From an uncultured Lachnospiraceae bacterium (GTDB taxonomy: Bacteria > Bacillota > Clostridia > Lachnospirales > Lachnospiraceae): a stretch of DNA of 32,216 nucleotides. The notes under the pieces were generated by a model, which did not search any database, was not told where the DNA came from, and worked only from the letters and a program-made list of their open reading frames with translations. Below, piece by piece: positions 1 through 9,015 of this stretch. The stretch is taken from the NCBI GenBank assembly GCA_947644545.1, contig CANRZW010000041.1, positions 1 through 32,216 on the forward strand, read 5' to 3'. The position numbers and the translations under genes are program-made. Each line of letters begins with the position of its first letter. Positions within the stretch are counted from its first letter, which is position 1.

Positions 1-400
1 CGAAGTCCTCACCTTTCTTCAAAAGGTTTGCGTCCATCATGCTGCTGTTGTACCTGGCTCTTTTTCTCCCGGCTCCGTTGTCGGAGCGCTGTACCTCCAC
101 GTTCAGTTTTGCCCCTGTACTGTCCGTAGCCAGGATATCCAACCTCACTGAACGGTTCAGCAAATTCTCCACAAATACCTGGGTGCGGACGTCCAGCACC
201 TTTAAATCCGGTTTTTCCAGTACAATCCGCAATACCAGTTCTATGCTTGCCGTATCTCCCTCAAAACACTTTGTGAGGAAATCATCATCAAGCAGGCGAA
301 AACCTCTTAGCCTTTGTAAATCTTCTTGATGTTTCTGGTCTAACTGTTCCGTCACTGTCAATCTTCCCACCTGATTTCCCTTCCGTTTTTGTATCTCCAT
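1..400 (-). CDS. Rpn/PD-(D/E)XK nuclease family transposase-like protein, 3' end outside window
   Basis: Reading leftward from the ATG at 400 gives 133 codons open to the window edge. The protein has a basic start followed by FRLLDDDFLTKCFEGD, then RLDILATDSTGAKLNVEVQ and YNSSMMDANLLKKGEDF. This pattern is typical of the PD-(D/E)XK nuclease family transposase group (PF12784, Rpn-like): the D of LDIL and the ExQ of VEVQ are the expected catalytic residues. Family members act as DNA nucleases linked to recombination and are common near mobile DNA in Clostridia. An AGGAGG lies about 11 bases before the ATG. It sits directly downstream of tnpW in the same direction, so it may be part of the element or an independent insertion. 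The family call is firm; whether the protein is complete cannot be judged here. Confidence 0.8.
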   Translation of the reverse strand, partial: MEIQKRKGNQVGRLTVTEQLDQKHQEDLQRLRGFRLLDDDFLTKCFEGDTASIELVLRIVLEKPDLKVLDVRTQVFVENLLNRSVRLDILATDSTGAKLNVEVQRSDNGAGRKRARYNSSMMDANLLKKGEDF

Positions 401-421
401 ACTACCATAAACCTCCTGATT

Positions 422-661
422 TTACAAGCTGGAAGCCAGCGCATTTCTGAGTTTCGGCCTGTTTCTGTTATCGCTTTTTCGCATCTTCTGTATCTCATTT
501 TTCAGCATACTCTTTATTTTTTCGCTCATGGTTTCCTTGCTGGTCTTGCTGAAATGAACCCAAACAATGTAGGTAGTCCGGCCAATCTTCTTCACCAATG
601 CGGGAGCGTCCTTAGCTGGTGCTGTAATGTTAGTGTCCCCTGTGATTTTCTCACTGCTCAT
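422..661 (-). CDS. tnpW: TnpW-family transposon-encoded protein
   Basis: This 79-residue protein has the TnpW signature: a loose N-terminus with T-x-T-A-P, then VKKIGRTTYIVWVHFS and a helical stretch with KIKSMLKNEI. TnpW proteins (PF14202) are encoded on Tn4451-type and related clostridial integrative elements next to large serine recombinases. Their biochemical role is unknown. An AAGGAG lies close before the ATG at 661. It follows the truncated DnaC-like reading frame and precedes the Rpn-type nuclease, all on the minus strand. The gene looks intact although both upstream genes are broken. Family assignment is by recognition of the conserved core, not by search. Confidence 0.8.
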   Translation of the reverse strand: MSSEKITGDTNITAPAKDAPALVKKIGRTTYIVWVHFSKTSKETMSEKIKSMLKNEIQKMRKSDNRNRPKLRNALASSL

Positions 662-690
662 AATTCTCCTTTACTTATAATGACCTTTTG

Positions 691-1622
<932 letters not shown>

Positions 1623-1624
1623 AT

Positions 1625-1675
1625 CACCTGCCGCTTGGCCATCCTTGCTATGAAAGTCAGAGACTTTCATAGCAA
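1625..1675 (-). repeat. Palindromic repeat element, copy 1
   Basis: A 13-bp perfect stem with a 5-base loop occupies 1645-1675 (arm TTGCTATGAAAGT). On the minus strand it is followed by GGATGGCCAAGCGGCAGG. The same arrangement, a TATGAAAG palindrome then GATGGCCATGCGGC and CAGG, occurs at 16299-16357. The two copies share order and spacing but differ by substitutions and a GC-rich insertion, as in a dispersed REP-like family. It sits 3 bases beyond the stop codon of the zinc-ribbon gene. It has no U-tract, so it is not a classical terminator. Confidence 0.5.
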
Positions 1676-1677
1676 TC

Positions 1678-2916
1678 TTACTCACCTGTCAGGTCATAGT
1701 ACAGCATGGAAACAGCAGGCACTGTTGGTCTTGTCTCAAGCAAATCCGCCGGGAGCTTACAGGTTCCGAACAACTGCCCAAACACGGTAAGGATATCCCC
1801 TTCCAGAATAAGCGTATCGTCTGTCTCCCTGTCATCTCTGACGATATAGTAGCGCACGATATTATTTCCATCCTCGGTTTTACATAAATAGTAAATGTTC
1901 TCATCAAACAGGCCGCCATTCACCTGGCATACTACCTGCAGTTCCACCATAAGCGCCGTATCCAGATACTCCTCTGTGTCCCTGAGAAGTGACTTGTAAC
2001 CGACCAGTGCACATTCCTCGCGGAACTCCCGCTCCTGCCTGTCCATACTCTTTGCGGACGCTGCAGTTACCGGACTCTTCGCGTCCTCCGCATCCTCTAT
2101 GGCATTGTCTGCTGCCCCGGTGTCCTGCCCATCCTCCGTGGACCTCTCTTCTTCCGTTGCCCCGGTGTCCTGCCCGTCCTTCGTGGACTTCTCTTCCTCC
2201 GCCGCTGCCCCGATATCCTGCCCGTCCTTCGTGGACTTCTCTTCCTCCGCTGCCTCGGTGTCCTGCCCGTCCTTCGTGGACTTCTCTTCCTCCGCTGCCC
2301 CGATATCCTGTCCGTCCTCCGTGGACTTCTCTTCCGCTGCTGCCCCGGTGTCCTGCCCGTCCTTCGTGGACTTCTCTTCTTCTGCTGCCTCGGTGTCTGC
2401 AATCTCCGCCTTATGTGTATTGCTCTGTGCCTCTATCCTTTCTGCAGCTTCGGCCGCCTTCTCCGGTTCCGCCTCTGACAGGTTCGTGACCTCGGCAGTC
2501 TCCACCGTTGACGCACCGGCTGCCATCCTTGTCGTATCCACTGTCGTCACCGACACGACCGGCACGGCAGAATCGTCCTGCGCTCTCCACACCGACGCCA
2601 CGGCGTCCCTCATGATCCCCCAGTGCTCCGACAGGTAGTAGCCACCCACACCGATCACGATAACGGCAACAACCGCTGCCACCAGGTTACGGAACCAGTA
2701 CCGTTTCAGGCTCATCCTGCAGTTTGGGCAGACTTTCGCCTTCTTCGGTATCATCACCCGGCAATAACGACATTCTTTCAGCTTCACATCCGGCGCAAAA
2801 TCATATTCCCTGCGTATAGATTCCTCTCTGCTCTCTGTCGTATTCTTCGCGGCCGCATCCTGCTGTGTCTCCTGCTGTGTCATTTCAATTTCAGTTTTTT
2901 CTCTTTCCGTATCCAT
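1678..2916 (-). CDS. Zinc-ribbon single-pass membrane protein with acidic tandem repeats
   Basis: This 412-residue protein has a zinc ribbon at about residues 47-70 (Cys49, Cys52, Cys63, Cys66 in CRYC and CPNC). One membrane helix follows at about 76-95 (LVAAVVAVIVIGVGGYYL). A low-complexity acidic stretch with six copies of a 15-residue unit spans 179-269. A separate C-terminal domain covers about 290-412, rich in YYLCKTEDG and YYIVRDD-like strands. The topology suggests a cytoplasmic ribbon, one anchor, and an extracellular stalk presenting the C-terminal domain. GGAGG lies seven bases before the ATG at 2916. Proteins of this layout are common in Lachnospiraceae but uncharacterised. It is 45 bases downstream of purL and could share its transcript. 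Coding status is firm; function is unknown. Confidence 0.8.
   Translation of the reverse strand: MDTEREKTEIEMTQQETQQDAAAKNTTESREESIRREYDFAPDVKLKECRYCRVMIPKKAKVCPNCRMSLKRYWFRNLVAAVVAVIVIGVGGYYLSEHWGIMRDAVASVWRAQDDSAVPVVSVTTVDTTRMAAGASTVETAEVTNLSEAEPEKAAEAAERIEAQSNTHKAEIADTEAAEEEKSTKDGQDTGAAAEEKSTEDGQDIGAAEEEKSTKDGQDTEAAEEEKSTKDGQDIGAAAEEEKSTKDGQDTGATEEERSTEDGQDTGAADNAIEDAEDAKSPVTAASAKSMDRQEREFREECALVGYKSLLRDTEEYLDTALMVELQVVCQVNGGLFDENIYYLCKTEDGNNIVRYYIVRDDRETDDTLILEGDILTVFGQLFGTCKLPADLLETRPTVPAVSMLYYDLTGE
2110..2382 (-). repeat. Six-unit 45-bp coding tandem repeat
   Basis: Six near-identical units encode variants of EEEKSTKDGQDTGAA, with K/E, T/I and G/E exchanges, one copy being a residue longer. 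The DNA copies are almost identical, so unit number probably varies between strains by slippage. The encoded stretch is acidic and disordered, consistent with an extracytoplasmic stalk between the membrane anchor and the C-terminal domain. Confidence 0.85.
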
Positions 2917-2961
2917 ACCTGTCCTCCACGGTAAGTTTCAAGGTCGCTCCTGATTGATTGT

Positions 2962-5900
2962 CTACCTGAAATATTCAACCCCGGACTCAAAGATCTTCAT
3001 ATCCTGTTCTCCGTAGATATTGACAGCTACACCGTCCCCTCTTCTCTCCGAATGCGCCATCTTGCCGAAGCATCGTCCGTCCGGAGAAGTAATCCCCTCG
3101 ATGGAAGCATAGGAACCGTTAATGTTCCACTCCTCATCCATGGAAACGTTACCCGCAAGATCCGCATACTGAGTCGCTACCTGTCCGTTTGCAAACAGCT
3201 TGTCGATCCACTCCTTCGGTGCGACGAAGCGGCCCTCACCATGGGATGCCGGGTTTACATAAGTATTCCCCAGAACCGCTCCCTGCAGCCATGGCGACTT
3301 ATTGGAAACCACTTTCAGATATACCATCTTGGAAATATGGCGGTTTACCGTGTTAAAAGTCAGAGTCGGCGAATCTTCTTTCTGTCCCCTGATCTCACCG
3401 TAAAGCAGCAGTCCCAGCTTGATCAGCGCCTGGAAACCGTTACAGATTCCCAAAGCCAGACCGTCCCGCTCCTGCAGCAGCCGCTCGACCGCCTCTTTGA
3501 TCTTCTCGTTCTGGAAGGCCGTGGCGAAGAACTTGGCAGAACCGTCCGGCTCGTCACCCGCCGAGAAACCGCCGGGGAACATGATGATCTGCGCCTGCGC
3601 AATGGCTTTCTCAAACACATCCACGCTCTCACGGATGTCTGCTGCCGTCAGATTCTTAAATACCTTCGTGATCACGTCCGCGCCTGCCCGTTCAAAGGCC
3701 GCCGCGCTGTCATACTCGCAGTTGGTACCCGGGAAGACCGGTATAAATACTGTCGGTCTTGCTGTTTTATGTTTACACACATAGATCTCTTTTGCTTCAT
3801 ACAGACCGGAGTCTACGCTGCTCTTATCTTTGCCGGCCGTGTACGGGAATACCTTATCCAGCTTCCCGGTCCATGCCTCCAAAGCTTCCGCCATGGTAAT
3901 CTGCACATCTTCATAGACAAATACGGGAGCCTCCGTAACGGTTCCGATCACTGTATAATCCAAACTTGCATCTTTCTCTGCCGTCGCAGCCAGCTCTTCC
4001 ACAGCCTTTGCCGGCATCTCCGCCAGAATCTCACCCAGGCCGTTATCAAAGAGCGTATCTGCCGCCAGGCCGCTCTCTATCGTCACGCCAAGCTGATTGC
4101 CGAAGGCCATCTTGCCAATCGCTGCCGCCGCGCCCTTGGCATCCAGCGCATAAGCCGCTGTAATCTTCTTCTCGTCCATCAGCTTAAGGATCCTGTCATA
4201 GACCCGCATGACATCTTCATAAACCGGCAGGTCATACTGATCTTTCCTGATCCGGAAACGCACCAGTTTATCCCCGGCCTGTTTCAGCTCCGGCGTCACC
4301 ATGTTCTGCTGCCTGCTGATATCCACCGCAAAGGACACCAGCGTGGGCGGCACATCAATATCGTTGAACGTGCCGGACATGGAGTCCTTACCGCCGATGG
4401 AAGGCAGTCCGTATCCCATCTGCGCGTCATAAGCGCCCAGAAGCGCCGCAAAAGGCTGGCTCCAGCGGCCGGGCTCCTCACTCATCCGCCTGAAATACTC
4501 CTGGAAGGTAAAACGGATCGTCTTATAATCCCCACCGTTAGCCACGATCTTCGCCATGGATTCCGTCACCGCATAGATCGCGCCGTGATACGGACTCCAG
4601 CTGGACAGATAGGGATCAAAACCGTAACTCATCATCGTCACGGTATCGGTCTTTCCTTTTAATACAGGTAATTTGGCAACCATCGCCTGAGTCTCCGTCA
4701 GCTGATACTTGCCGCCATAAGGCATATAGACGCTGCCAGCCCCGATGGATGCGTCAAACATCTCCACCAGCCCCTTCTGGGAACAGACATTCAAGTCGCC
4801 GAGTAAGGCAAGCCATGCCTTCTTCACATCGCCCTCTGCAACGGCCTGCGCCACTGCCGGCGTAGCAATTTTACGCAGATAATTCTCCTTCTCATCCGGC
4901 ATATCCACACTGACGGACGTCTCCTGATGCGCCCCGTTGGTATCCAGGAAAGCTCTCGCGATATTCACGATCTGTCTGCCGCGCCACATAAGCACCAGTC
5001 TCGGCTCCTTCGTCACTACCGCGACTTCTACCGCCTCCAGGTTCTCCTCCGCGGCATAGCCTAAGAAAGCTTCCACATCCTTCGGCGCAACGACCACTGC
5101 CATACGCTCCTGGGATTCGGAGATGGCTAACTCCGTGCCGTCTAAGCCCGCATATTTCTTCGGCACCTTATCCAGGTCCACCACAAGGCCGTCCGCCAGC
5201 TCCCCGATGGCAACCGACACGCCGCCGGCACCGAAGTCGTTACACTTCTTAATCAGCCTGCTCACTTCCTCCCGGCGGAACAACCGCTGGATCTTGCGTT
5301 CCGTGGGAGCATTCCCCTTCTGTACTTCTGCGCCGCAGGTCTCGATAGAGCTCTCCGTATGCACCTTGGAGGAACCCGTCGCGCCGCCACAGCCGTCACG
5401 CCCCGTTCTGCCGCCTAAGAGGATGATCACATCATCCGGATCGGAAGTCTCCCGGATCACGTTCTTACGCGGCGCCGCACCCATGACCGCACCGATCTCC
5501 ATTCTCTTCGCCACATAATCGGGATGATAGATTTCTTTCACCAATCCCGTCGCCAGACCGATCTGATTGCCGTAGGAGGAATAGCCGCTGGCAGCGCCGC
5601 GCACCAGCTTCTTCTGCGACAGCTTACCCTTCAAGGTATCCGCCACCGGCACCGTAGGATCAGCCGCGCCCGTCACACGCATCGCCTGATATACATAACC
5701 GCGGCCGGAGAGCGGATCACGGATCGCACCGCCCAGACAAGTAGCCGCACCGCCGAAAGGCTCGATCTCCGTAGGATGGTTGTGGGTCTCGTTCTTGAAG
5801 AAAACAAGCCACTCCTCAGTCACCGGTCCCTCACCGTAGTCCATCTCCACCGGCACCACCACCGAGCAGGCATTGATCTCGTCGGACTGCTCCATATCTT

Positions 5901-6777
5901 CCAGTTTCCCGTCCTTCTTCAACTTACGCATCGCCATCAACGCCAGATCCATCAGGCAGACGAATTTATCCTGCCTGTCCCCGAAGATCTCCTGTCTGGT
6001 CGCCAGGTAATCCTCATAAGTCCTGCGGATCGGCTCCGCATAACATCCTTCTTTGAAGCTGATCTCTTTTAACTCCGTGGAAAAGGTCGTATGCCGGCAG
6101 TGGTCCGACCAATAAGTATCCAGCACACGGATCTCCGTCATCGTCGGATCCCTGTGCTCCTCCTCCCGGAAATAGTTCTGAATATGTTGAAAATCCTTGA
6201 ACGTCATGGCCAGTCCCAGGGAACCGTACAACTGCCGTAACGCCTCCTCTGCCATGTCCTTGAAACCTGTAAAGACCGCCACATCCGCCGGTTCCTCATA
6301 ATCCGTCATCAACGTATCCGGCTTAACCATGTCCGTCTGCCTGGAATCCACCGGATTGATGCAGTATGACTTGATCTGCTCAAACTCCTCGTCGGAAACA
6401 CTGCCCGTGATCAAATAGGTGACTGCCGTTCTGATGATCGGCTCCTCATCCTCCTTTAAGAACTTCACACACTGCACCGCCGAATCCGCCCGCTGGTCAA
6501 ACTGCCCCGGCAGGTATTCCACGCTGAACACCCTGCCGTCCTTCGGTATCTCGATCGTCTCTTCGTATAAAATATCAACCGGAGGCTCCGAAAAGACAGT
6601 CTTACAGGCCTTTTCATAAACTTCTTTTGACAGATTCTCCACATCATAACGGATAAACACGCGGACATCCTGCACTCCGCCGATCCCCAGATAGCTTCCG
6701 ATCTCCTCTTTCAGTTCCTTCGCCTTAACCGCAAAAGGCTCTTTCTTCTCCACATAAACCCGCTTCACGTTTCCCAT
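2962..6777 (-). CDS. purL: Phosphoribosylformylglycinamidine synthase, single-chain
   Basis: This enzyme makes formylglycinamidine ribonucleotide from FGAR, glutamine and ATP in purine synthesis in the cytoplasm. The 1271-residue protein is the fused form, with synthetase and glutaminase in one chain, in the shorter clostridial version (TIGR01857-like). Visible motifs are the linker region LDTYWSDHCRHTTF, the ATP site FFKNETHNHPTEIEPFGGAAT, and GGRTGRDGCGGATGSS. The C-terminal glutaminase, from about residue 1005, shows PVFPGTNCEYD, MFPGGFSAGDEPDGSAKF, the nucleophile in LALGICNGFQ, SHGEGRF, and a terminal AHSERRGDG. All catalytic elements appear intact. AAAGGAG precedes the ATG at 6777. The upstream leader of about 170 bases carries its own promoter and a long hairpin. 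The gene stands alone, away from other pur genes in this window. Confidence 0.97.
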   Translation of the reverse strand: MGNVKRVYVEKKEPFAVKAKELKEEIGSYLGIGGVQDVRVFIRYDVENLSKEVYEKACKTVFSEPPVDILYEETIEIPKDGRVFSVEYLPGQFDQRADSAVQCVKFLKEDEEPIIRTAVTYLITGSVSDEEFEQIKSYCINPVDSRQTDMVKPDTLMTDYEEPADVAVFTGFKDMAEEALRQLYGSLGLAMTFKDFQHIQNYFREEEHRDPTMTEIRVLDTYWSDHCRHTTFSTELKEISFKEGCYAEPIRRTYEDYLATRQEIFGDRQDKFVCLMDLALMAMRKLKKDGKLEDMEQSDEINACSVVVPVEMDYGEGPVTEEWLVFFKNETHNHPTEIEPFGGAATCLGGAIRDPLSGRGYVYQAMRVTGAADPTVPVADTLKGKLSQKKLVRGAASGYSSYGNQIGLATGLVKEIYHPDYVAKRMEIGAVMGAAPRKNVIRETSDPDDVIILLGGRTGRDGCGGATGSSKVHTESSIETCGAEVQKGNAPTERKIQRLFRREEVSRLIKKCNDFGAGGVSVAIGELADGLVVDLDKVPKKYAGLDGTELAISESQERMAVVVAPKDVEAFLGYAAEENLEAVEVAVVTKEPRLVLMWRGRQIVNIARAFLDTNGAHQETSVSVDMPDEKENYLRKIATPAVAQAVAEGDVKKAWLALLGDLNVCSQKGLVEMFDASIGAGSVYMPYGGKYQLTETQAMVAKLPVLKGKTDTVTMMSYGFDPYLSSWSPYHGAIYAVTESMAKIVANGGDYKTIRFTFQEYFRRMSEEPGRWSQPFAALLGAYDAQMGYGLPSIGGKDSMSGTFNDIDVPPTLVSFAVDISRQQNMVTPELKQAGDKLVRFRIRKDQYDLPVYEDVMRVYDRILKLMDEKKITAAYALDAKGAAAAIGKMAFGNQLGVTIESGLAADTLFDNGLGEILAEMPAKAVEELAATAEKDASLDYTVIGTVTEAPVFVYEDVQITMAEALEAWTGKLDKVFPYTAGKDKSSVDSGLYEAKEIYVCKHKTARPTVFIPVFPGTNCEYDSAAAFERAGADVITKVFKNLTAADIRESVDVFEKAIAQAQIIMFPGGFSAGDEPDGSAKFFATAFQNEKIKEAVERLLQERDGLALGICNGFQALIKLGLLLYGEIRGQKEDSPTLTFNTVNRHISKMVYLKVVSNKSPWLQGAVLGNTYVNPASHGEGRFVAPKEWIDKLFANGQVATQYADLAGNVSMDEEWNINGSYASIEGITSPDGRCFGKMAHSERRGDGVAVNIYGEQDMKIFESGVEYFR

Positions 6778-6851
6778 GCTGCTTTTCTCCTTTATCCTTG
6801 CGTCCTCGTGTGTCTGTTACCCCAGTATGCTGATACGTTCCCATTCCCCAT

Positions 6852-6901
6852 AACCCGCCCGTACAGAGAATACATGCTTTTCACATTCTCTCAGGCAGGT
6901 T
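6852..6901 (-). promoter_or_regulatory. Long stem-loop in the purL leader
   Basis: On the minus strand AACCTGCCTG pairs with CGGGCGGGTT over ten pairs, including two G-U pairs. Inside it AGAGAAT pairs with ATTCTCT over seven pairs, with a GTA bulge on the 3' side. It lies between the promoter at 6957-6985 and the start codon at 6777. A shorter GC-rich hairpin (GGCGC/GCGCC) is at 6920-6934. No U-tract follows, so it is not a plain terminator. I could not match it to the purine, PRPP or ZTP riboswitch cores. A protein-binding or RNA-stability element is possible. Confidence 0.45.
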
Positions 6902-6956
6902 CCGGTTCTCCTTATGCGGCGCACACGGCGCCTTAGCATTCTTTCATTTCTTTTTT

Positions 6957-6985
6957 ATTATGCCAAACATTCGGCCATATTTCAA
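6957..6985 (-). promoter_or_regulatory. Predicted sigma-A promoter of purL
   Basis: The minus strand carries TTGAAA (6980-6985), a 17-base spacer and CATAAT (6957-6962). Each differs from consensus by one base. Transcription would start near 6950, giving a leader of about 170 bases before the purL ATG. The rest of 6986-7064, up to the end of the exporter gene, shows no gene and no clear terminator. Confidence 0.65.
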
Positions 6986-7064
6986 TCAGCGATTTTTGAT
7001 CCTTTTCCAACCGCTGTCCTTTCTCATGTAAATCTGCGTCGGACACAGGTTCTAGGCCAGACAG

Positions 7065-7760
7065 TTACCTGCCATCCTGCTCTGCTTTCTTCCTGTGATG
7101 GAAGCCAAGAGCACAGACCGCCGCAAACACCGCTGTAACCACAATACAGCTTAGGATTGCCGCGCTCCCTTTCCCAAAGATCAACGTTGCCGCTTCCTTT
7201 ATGCTCAGAACGCCGAAGACCGCAAAGATCACAAATGACAGCTTATTCAAAACACCTGTCGGCACCTTGCTCTTCAAAACAACTCCCACGATCAGGCCGA
7301 TCAGATCCGCCAGGATCAGGCCCACCGTGCAGCCCAGAAACACATAAACAGCATTCTGTATGCCCGAGCCCGCATAATTGGCCGCCAGCGTGATGCCGGA
7401 CAACTGCGTCTTATCCCCCAGCTCTCCGATAAAGAAAGAACAGAATATGGCAAAGACCGGTCCCAGGCCATGCTTTACTTCCTTCTCTTCCTCCTCTTCC
7501 CCGTCTTCTCTGACCGCCGCGTAGGCAAACCAGAAAAAGGCGATTCCGGCGGCTGTCTTGATCAGCCTCATATCCAGATAATTACCTAATGCTGCGCCCA
7601 GACCGACTGCCAGAAGATTCAACACGATCGTCGCCAGCCATGTACCGGTCAGGATATGGGGAATCTTATATTTACTCGACATCGCTACGAGCAGAAGCTG
7701 CGTCTTATCTCCCATCTCCGCAACAAAAATCGTCGCCAAAACCGTCAAAAAAATAACCAT
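7065..7760 (-). CDS. GDT1/TMEM165 (UPF0016) family cation transporter
   Basis: This 231-residue membrane protein has the defining duplicated motif E-x-G-D-K-T. The first copy is EMGDKTQ at residues 15-21 and the second is ELGDKTQ at 113-119, each in a hydrophobic helix. About six membrane helices are arranged as two inverted halves, joined by a loop with a strongly acidic run (REDGEEEEEKE, about 84-94). Known members move Mn2+ or Ca2+ out of the cytosol in exchange for protons; bacterial members studied are mainly Mn2+ exporters. The C-terminus is basic (HHRKKAEQ). I looked for a yybP-ykoY manganese riboswitch in the 156 bases upstream and did not find one. The gene is divergent from the substrate-binding lipoprotein gene. 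Family is certain; the ion is inferred. Confidence 0.9.
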   Translation of the reverse strand: MVIFLTVLATIFVAEMGDKTQLLLVAMSSKYKIPHILTGTWLATIVLNLLAVGLGAALGNYLDMRLIKTAAGIAFFWFAYAAVREDGEEEEEKEVKHGLGPVFAIFCSFFIGELGDKTQLSGITLAANYAGSGIQNAVYVFLGCTVGLILADLIGLIVGVVLKSKVPTGVLNKLSFVIFAVFGVLSIKEAATLIFGKGSAAILSCIVVTAVFAAVCALGFHHRKKAEQDGR

Positions 7761-7916
7761 AACCCTTATCCTGCCTTTCTCTGAACGTACTTACTTCTTT
7801 TGTAACAACCTCTTTTATAAAACTTCTTTCATAATATTTTCATAATTTCGCTATCACCCCTCCTGCACTCCTGCATAGCCTATAGTAAATGTGCAAACAG
7901 GACTCAGGGAGTAATT

Positions 7917-8939
7917 ATGAAGAAAACATTCTGTCTGTTCCTCACAATAATCATGATCATGGGTTCCCTCTTCGGCTGTGGTAAGCCGGATTCCCAAAGC
8001 GGCGGTTCTTCTGCCTCTTCCGGCAATATCCCCATCGTACTCAACGAGGTGGCCCATTCCATTTTCTATGCGCCCATGTATGTGGCGATAGAAGAAGGTT
8101 ATTTTGCAGAAGAAGGCATCGATCTGACTCTGGTCACCGGATTCGGCGCCGACAAAACGATGACAGCCCTGCTGACGGATGAAGCGGACATCGGCTTCAT
8201 GGGCAGCGAAAGCACGATCTACACTTATAAAGAAGGCGCCGCCGACTACGCCGTCAATTTCGCACAGCTGACACAGCGCGCCGGGAACTTCCTCGTTTCC
8301 AGAGAACCCATTGACAATTTCAGCTGGGATATGCTGACCGGCAAAAACGTGCTCGGCGGAAGAGCCGGCGGTATGCCCGAGATGGTATTCGAGTATATTC
8401 TGAAAAAGAATAATCTCGATCCCGCTGCGGATCTGGCCATCGACCAGAGCATCGACTTCGGTTCCACTGCCGCTGCCTTTTCCGGCGGCCAGGCCGATTT
8501 TACCGTCGAATTCGAGCCGCACGCGACTTCCCTGGAAACCAAGGGCGACGGCTATGTGGTAGCGTCTCTTGGCAAGGATTCCGGCTACGTGCCCTATACC
8601 GCCTTCTCAGCCAAAAAGAGCTATATCGAGCAGAATCCGGATGCCATCCAGTCCTTTACCAACGCATTGCAAAAAGGGATGGACTATGTACAGTCCCATT
8701 CTCCTGCCGAAATAGCCAAGGTGATCTCTCCGCAGTTCGAGGAGACCGACTTAGATACCATCACGAAGATCGTCGAGCGCTATGCACAGCAGGATACCTG
8801 GAAAAGCAACCTGATCTTCGAGGAAGACAGCTTCACACTCCTGCAGAACATCCTGGAAGAAGCCGGCGAACTGGATGAGCGCGTCCCTTATGCCGACCTG
8901 GTGGACACCACCTATGCGCAGAAAGCAGCCGGAAACTAA
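7917..8939 (+). CDS. NMT1/SsuA/ThiY-like ABC substrate-binding lipoprotein
   Basis: This 340-residue protein starts with a lipoprotein signal: MKK, a hydrophobic core and the lipobox LFGC with Cys21. A Gly/Ser-rich linker follows. The mature part begins VLNEVAHSIFYAPMYVAIEEGYFAEEGIDLTLV, the hallmark of the NMT1/THI5-like binding proteins that serve sulfonate, nitrate, taurine, pyrimidine and riboflavin importers. Later segments are GADIGFMGSES-like (EADIGFMGSES) and the hinge VLGGRAGGMPEM. AGGGAG lies upstream of the ATG. The ligand cannot be read from the sequence. No permease or ATPase gene is next to it: it is divergent from the GDT1 gene and convergent with the TRIC gene. It is therefore an orphan binding protein or works with an importer encoded elsewhere. 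Confidence 0.88.
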   Translation: MKKTFCLFLTIIMIMGSLFGCGKPDSQSGGSSASSGNIPIVLNEVAHSIFYAPMYVAIEEGYFAEEGIDLTLVTGFGADKTMTALLTDEADIGFMGSESTIYTYKEGAADYAVNFAQLTQRAGNFLVSREPIDNFSWDMLTGKNVLGGRAGGMPEMVFEYILKKNNLDPAADLAIDQSIDFGSTAAAFSGGQADFTVEFEPHATSLETKGDGYVVASLGKDSGYVPYTAFSAKKSYIEQNPDAIQSFTNALQKGMDYVQSHSPAEIAKVISPQFEETDLDTITKIVERYAQQDTWKSNLIFEEDSFTLLQNILEEAGELDERVPYADLVDTTYAQKAAGN

Positions 8940-8980
8940 ACAGCTCGCATGACAAGCGCGCACAATGCACGACAGAGCAA

Positions 8981-9015
8981 GATCAGGAGTATAAGCCCAA
9001 ACAGTACTCCTGATC
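8981..9015. terminator. Hairpin between convergent genes
   Basis: An 11-bp perfect inverted repeat (GATCAGGAGTA) with a 13-base loop lies between the binding-protein gene and the TRIC gene. Its right arm ends at the TRIC stop codon. The trailing sequence is only moderately T-rich on the plus strand, so it may be a weak or bidirectional terminator. Confidence 0.45.

Noticed and set aside
39..329. 96-codon frame on the plus strand at the window start
   Set aside because: The minus strand encodes a recognisable PD-(D/E)XK nuclease here; the plus frame has no family features.
2099..2638. Ser/Pro-rich open frame on the plus strand across the tandem repeat, and a first impression of a CRISPR-like array
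   Set aside because: The repeats are contiguous 45-bp coding units without spacers, in frame with a zinc-ribbon protein on the minus strand.
3052..4662. Long open frame (536 codons) antisense to purL
   Set aside because: It is a shadow of the strongly conserved purL frame, has no ribosome binding site and a composition rich in R, H and L as expected from the reverse strand of a GC-rich gene.
7761..7916. Possible yybP-ykoY manganese riboswitch upstream of the GDT1 gene
   Set aside because: The expected conserved loops are not visible in the 156 bases; only AT-rich repeats are seen.
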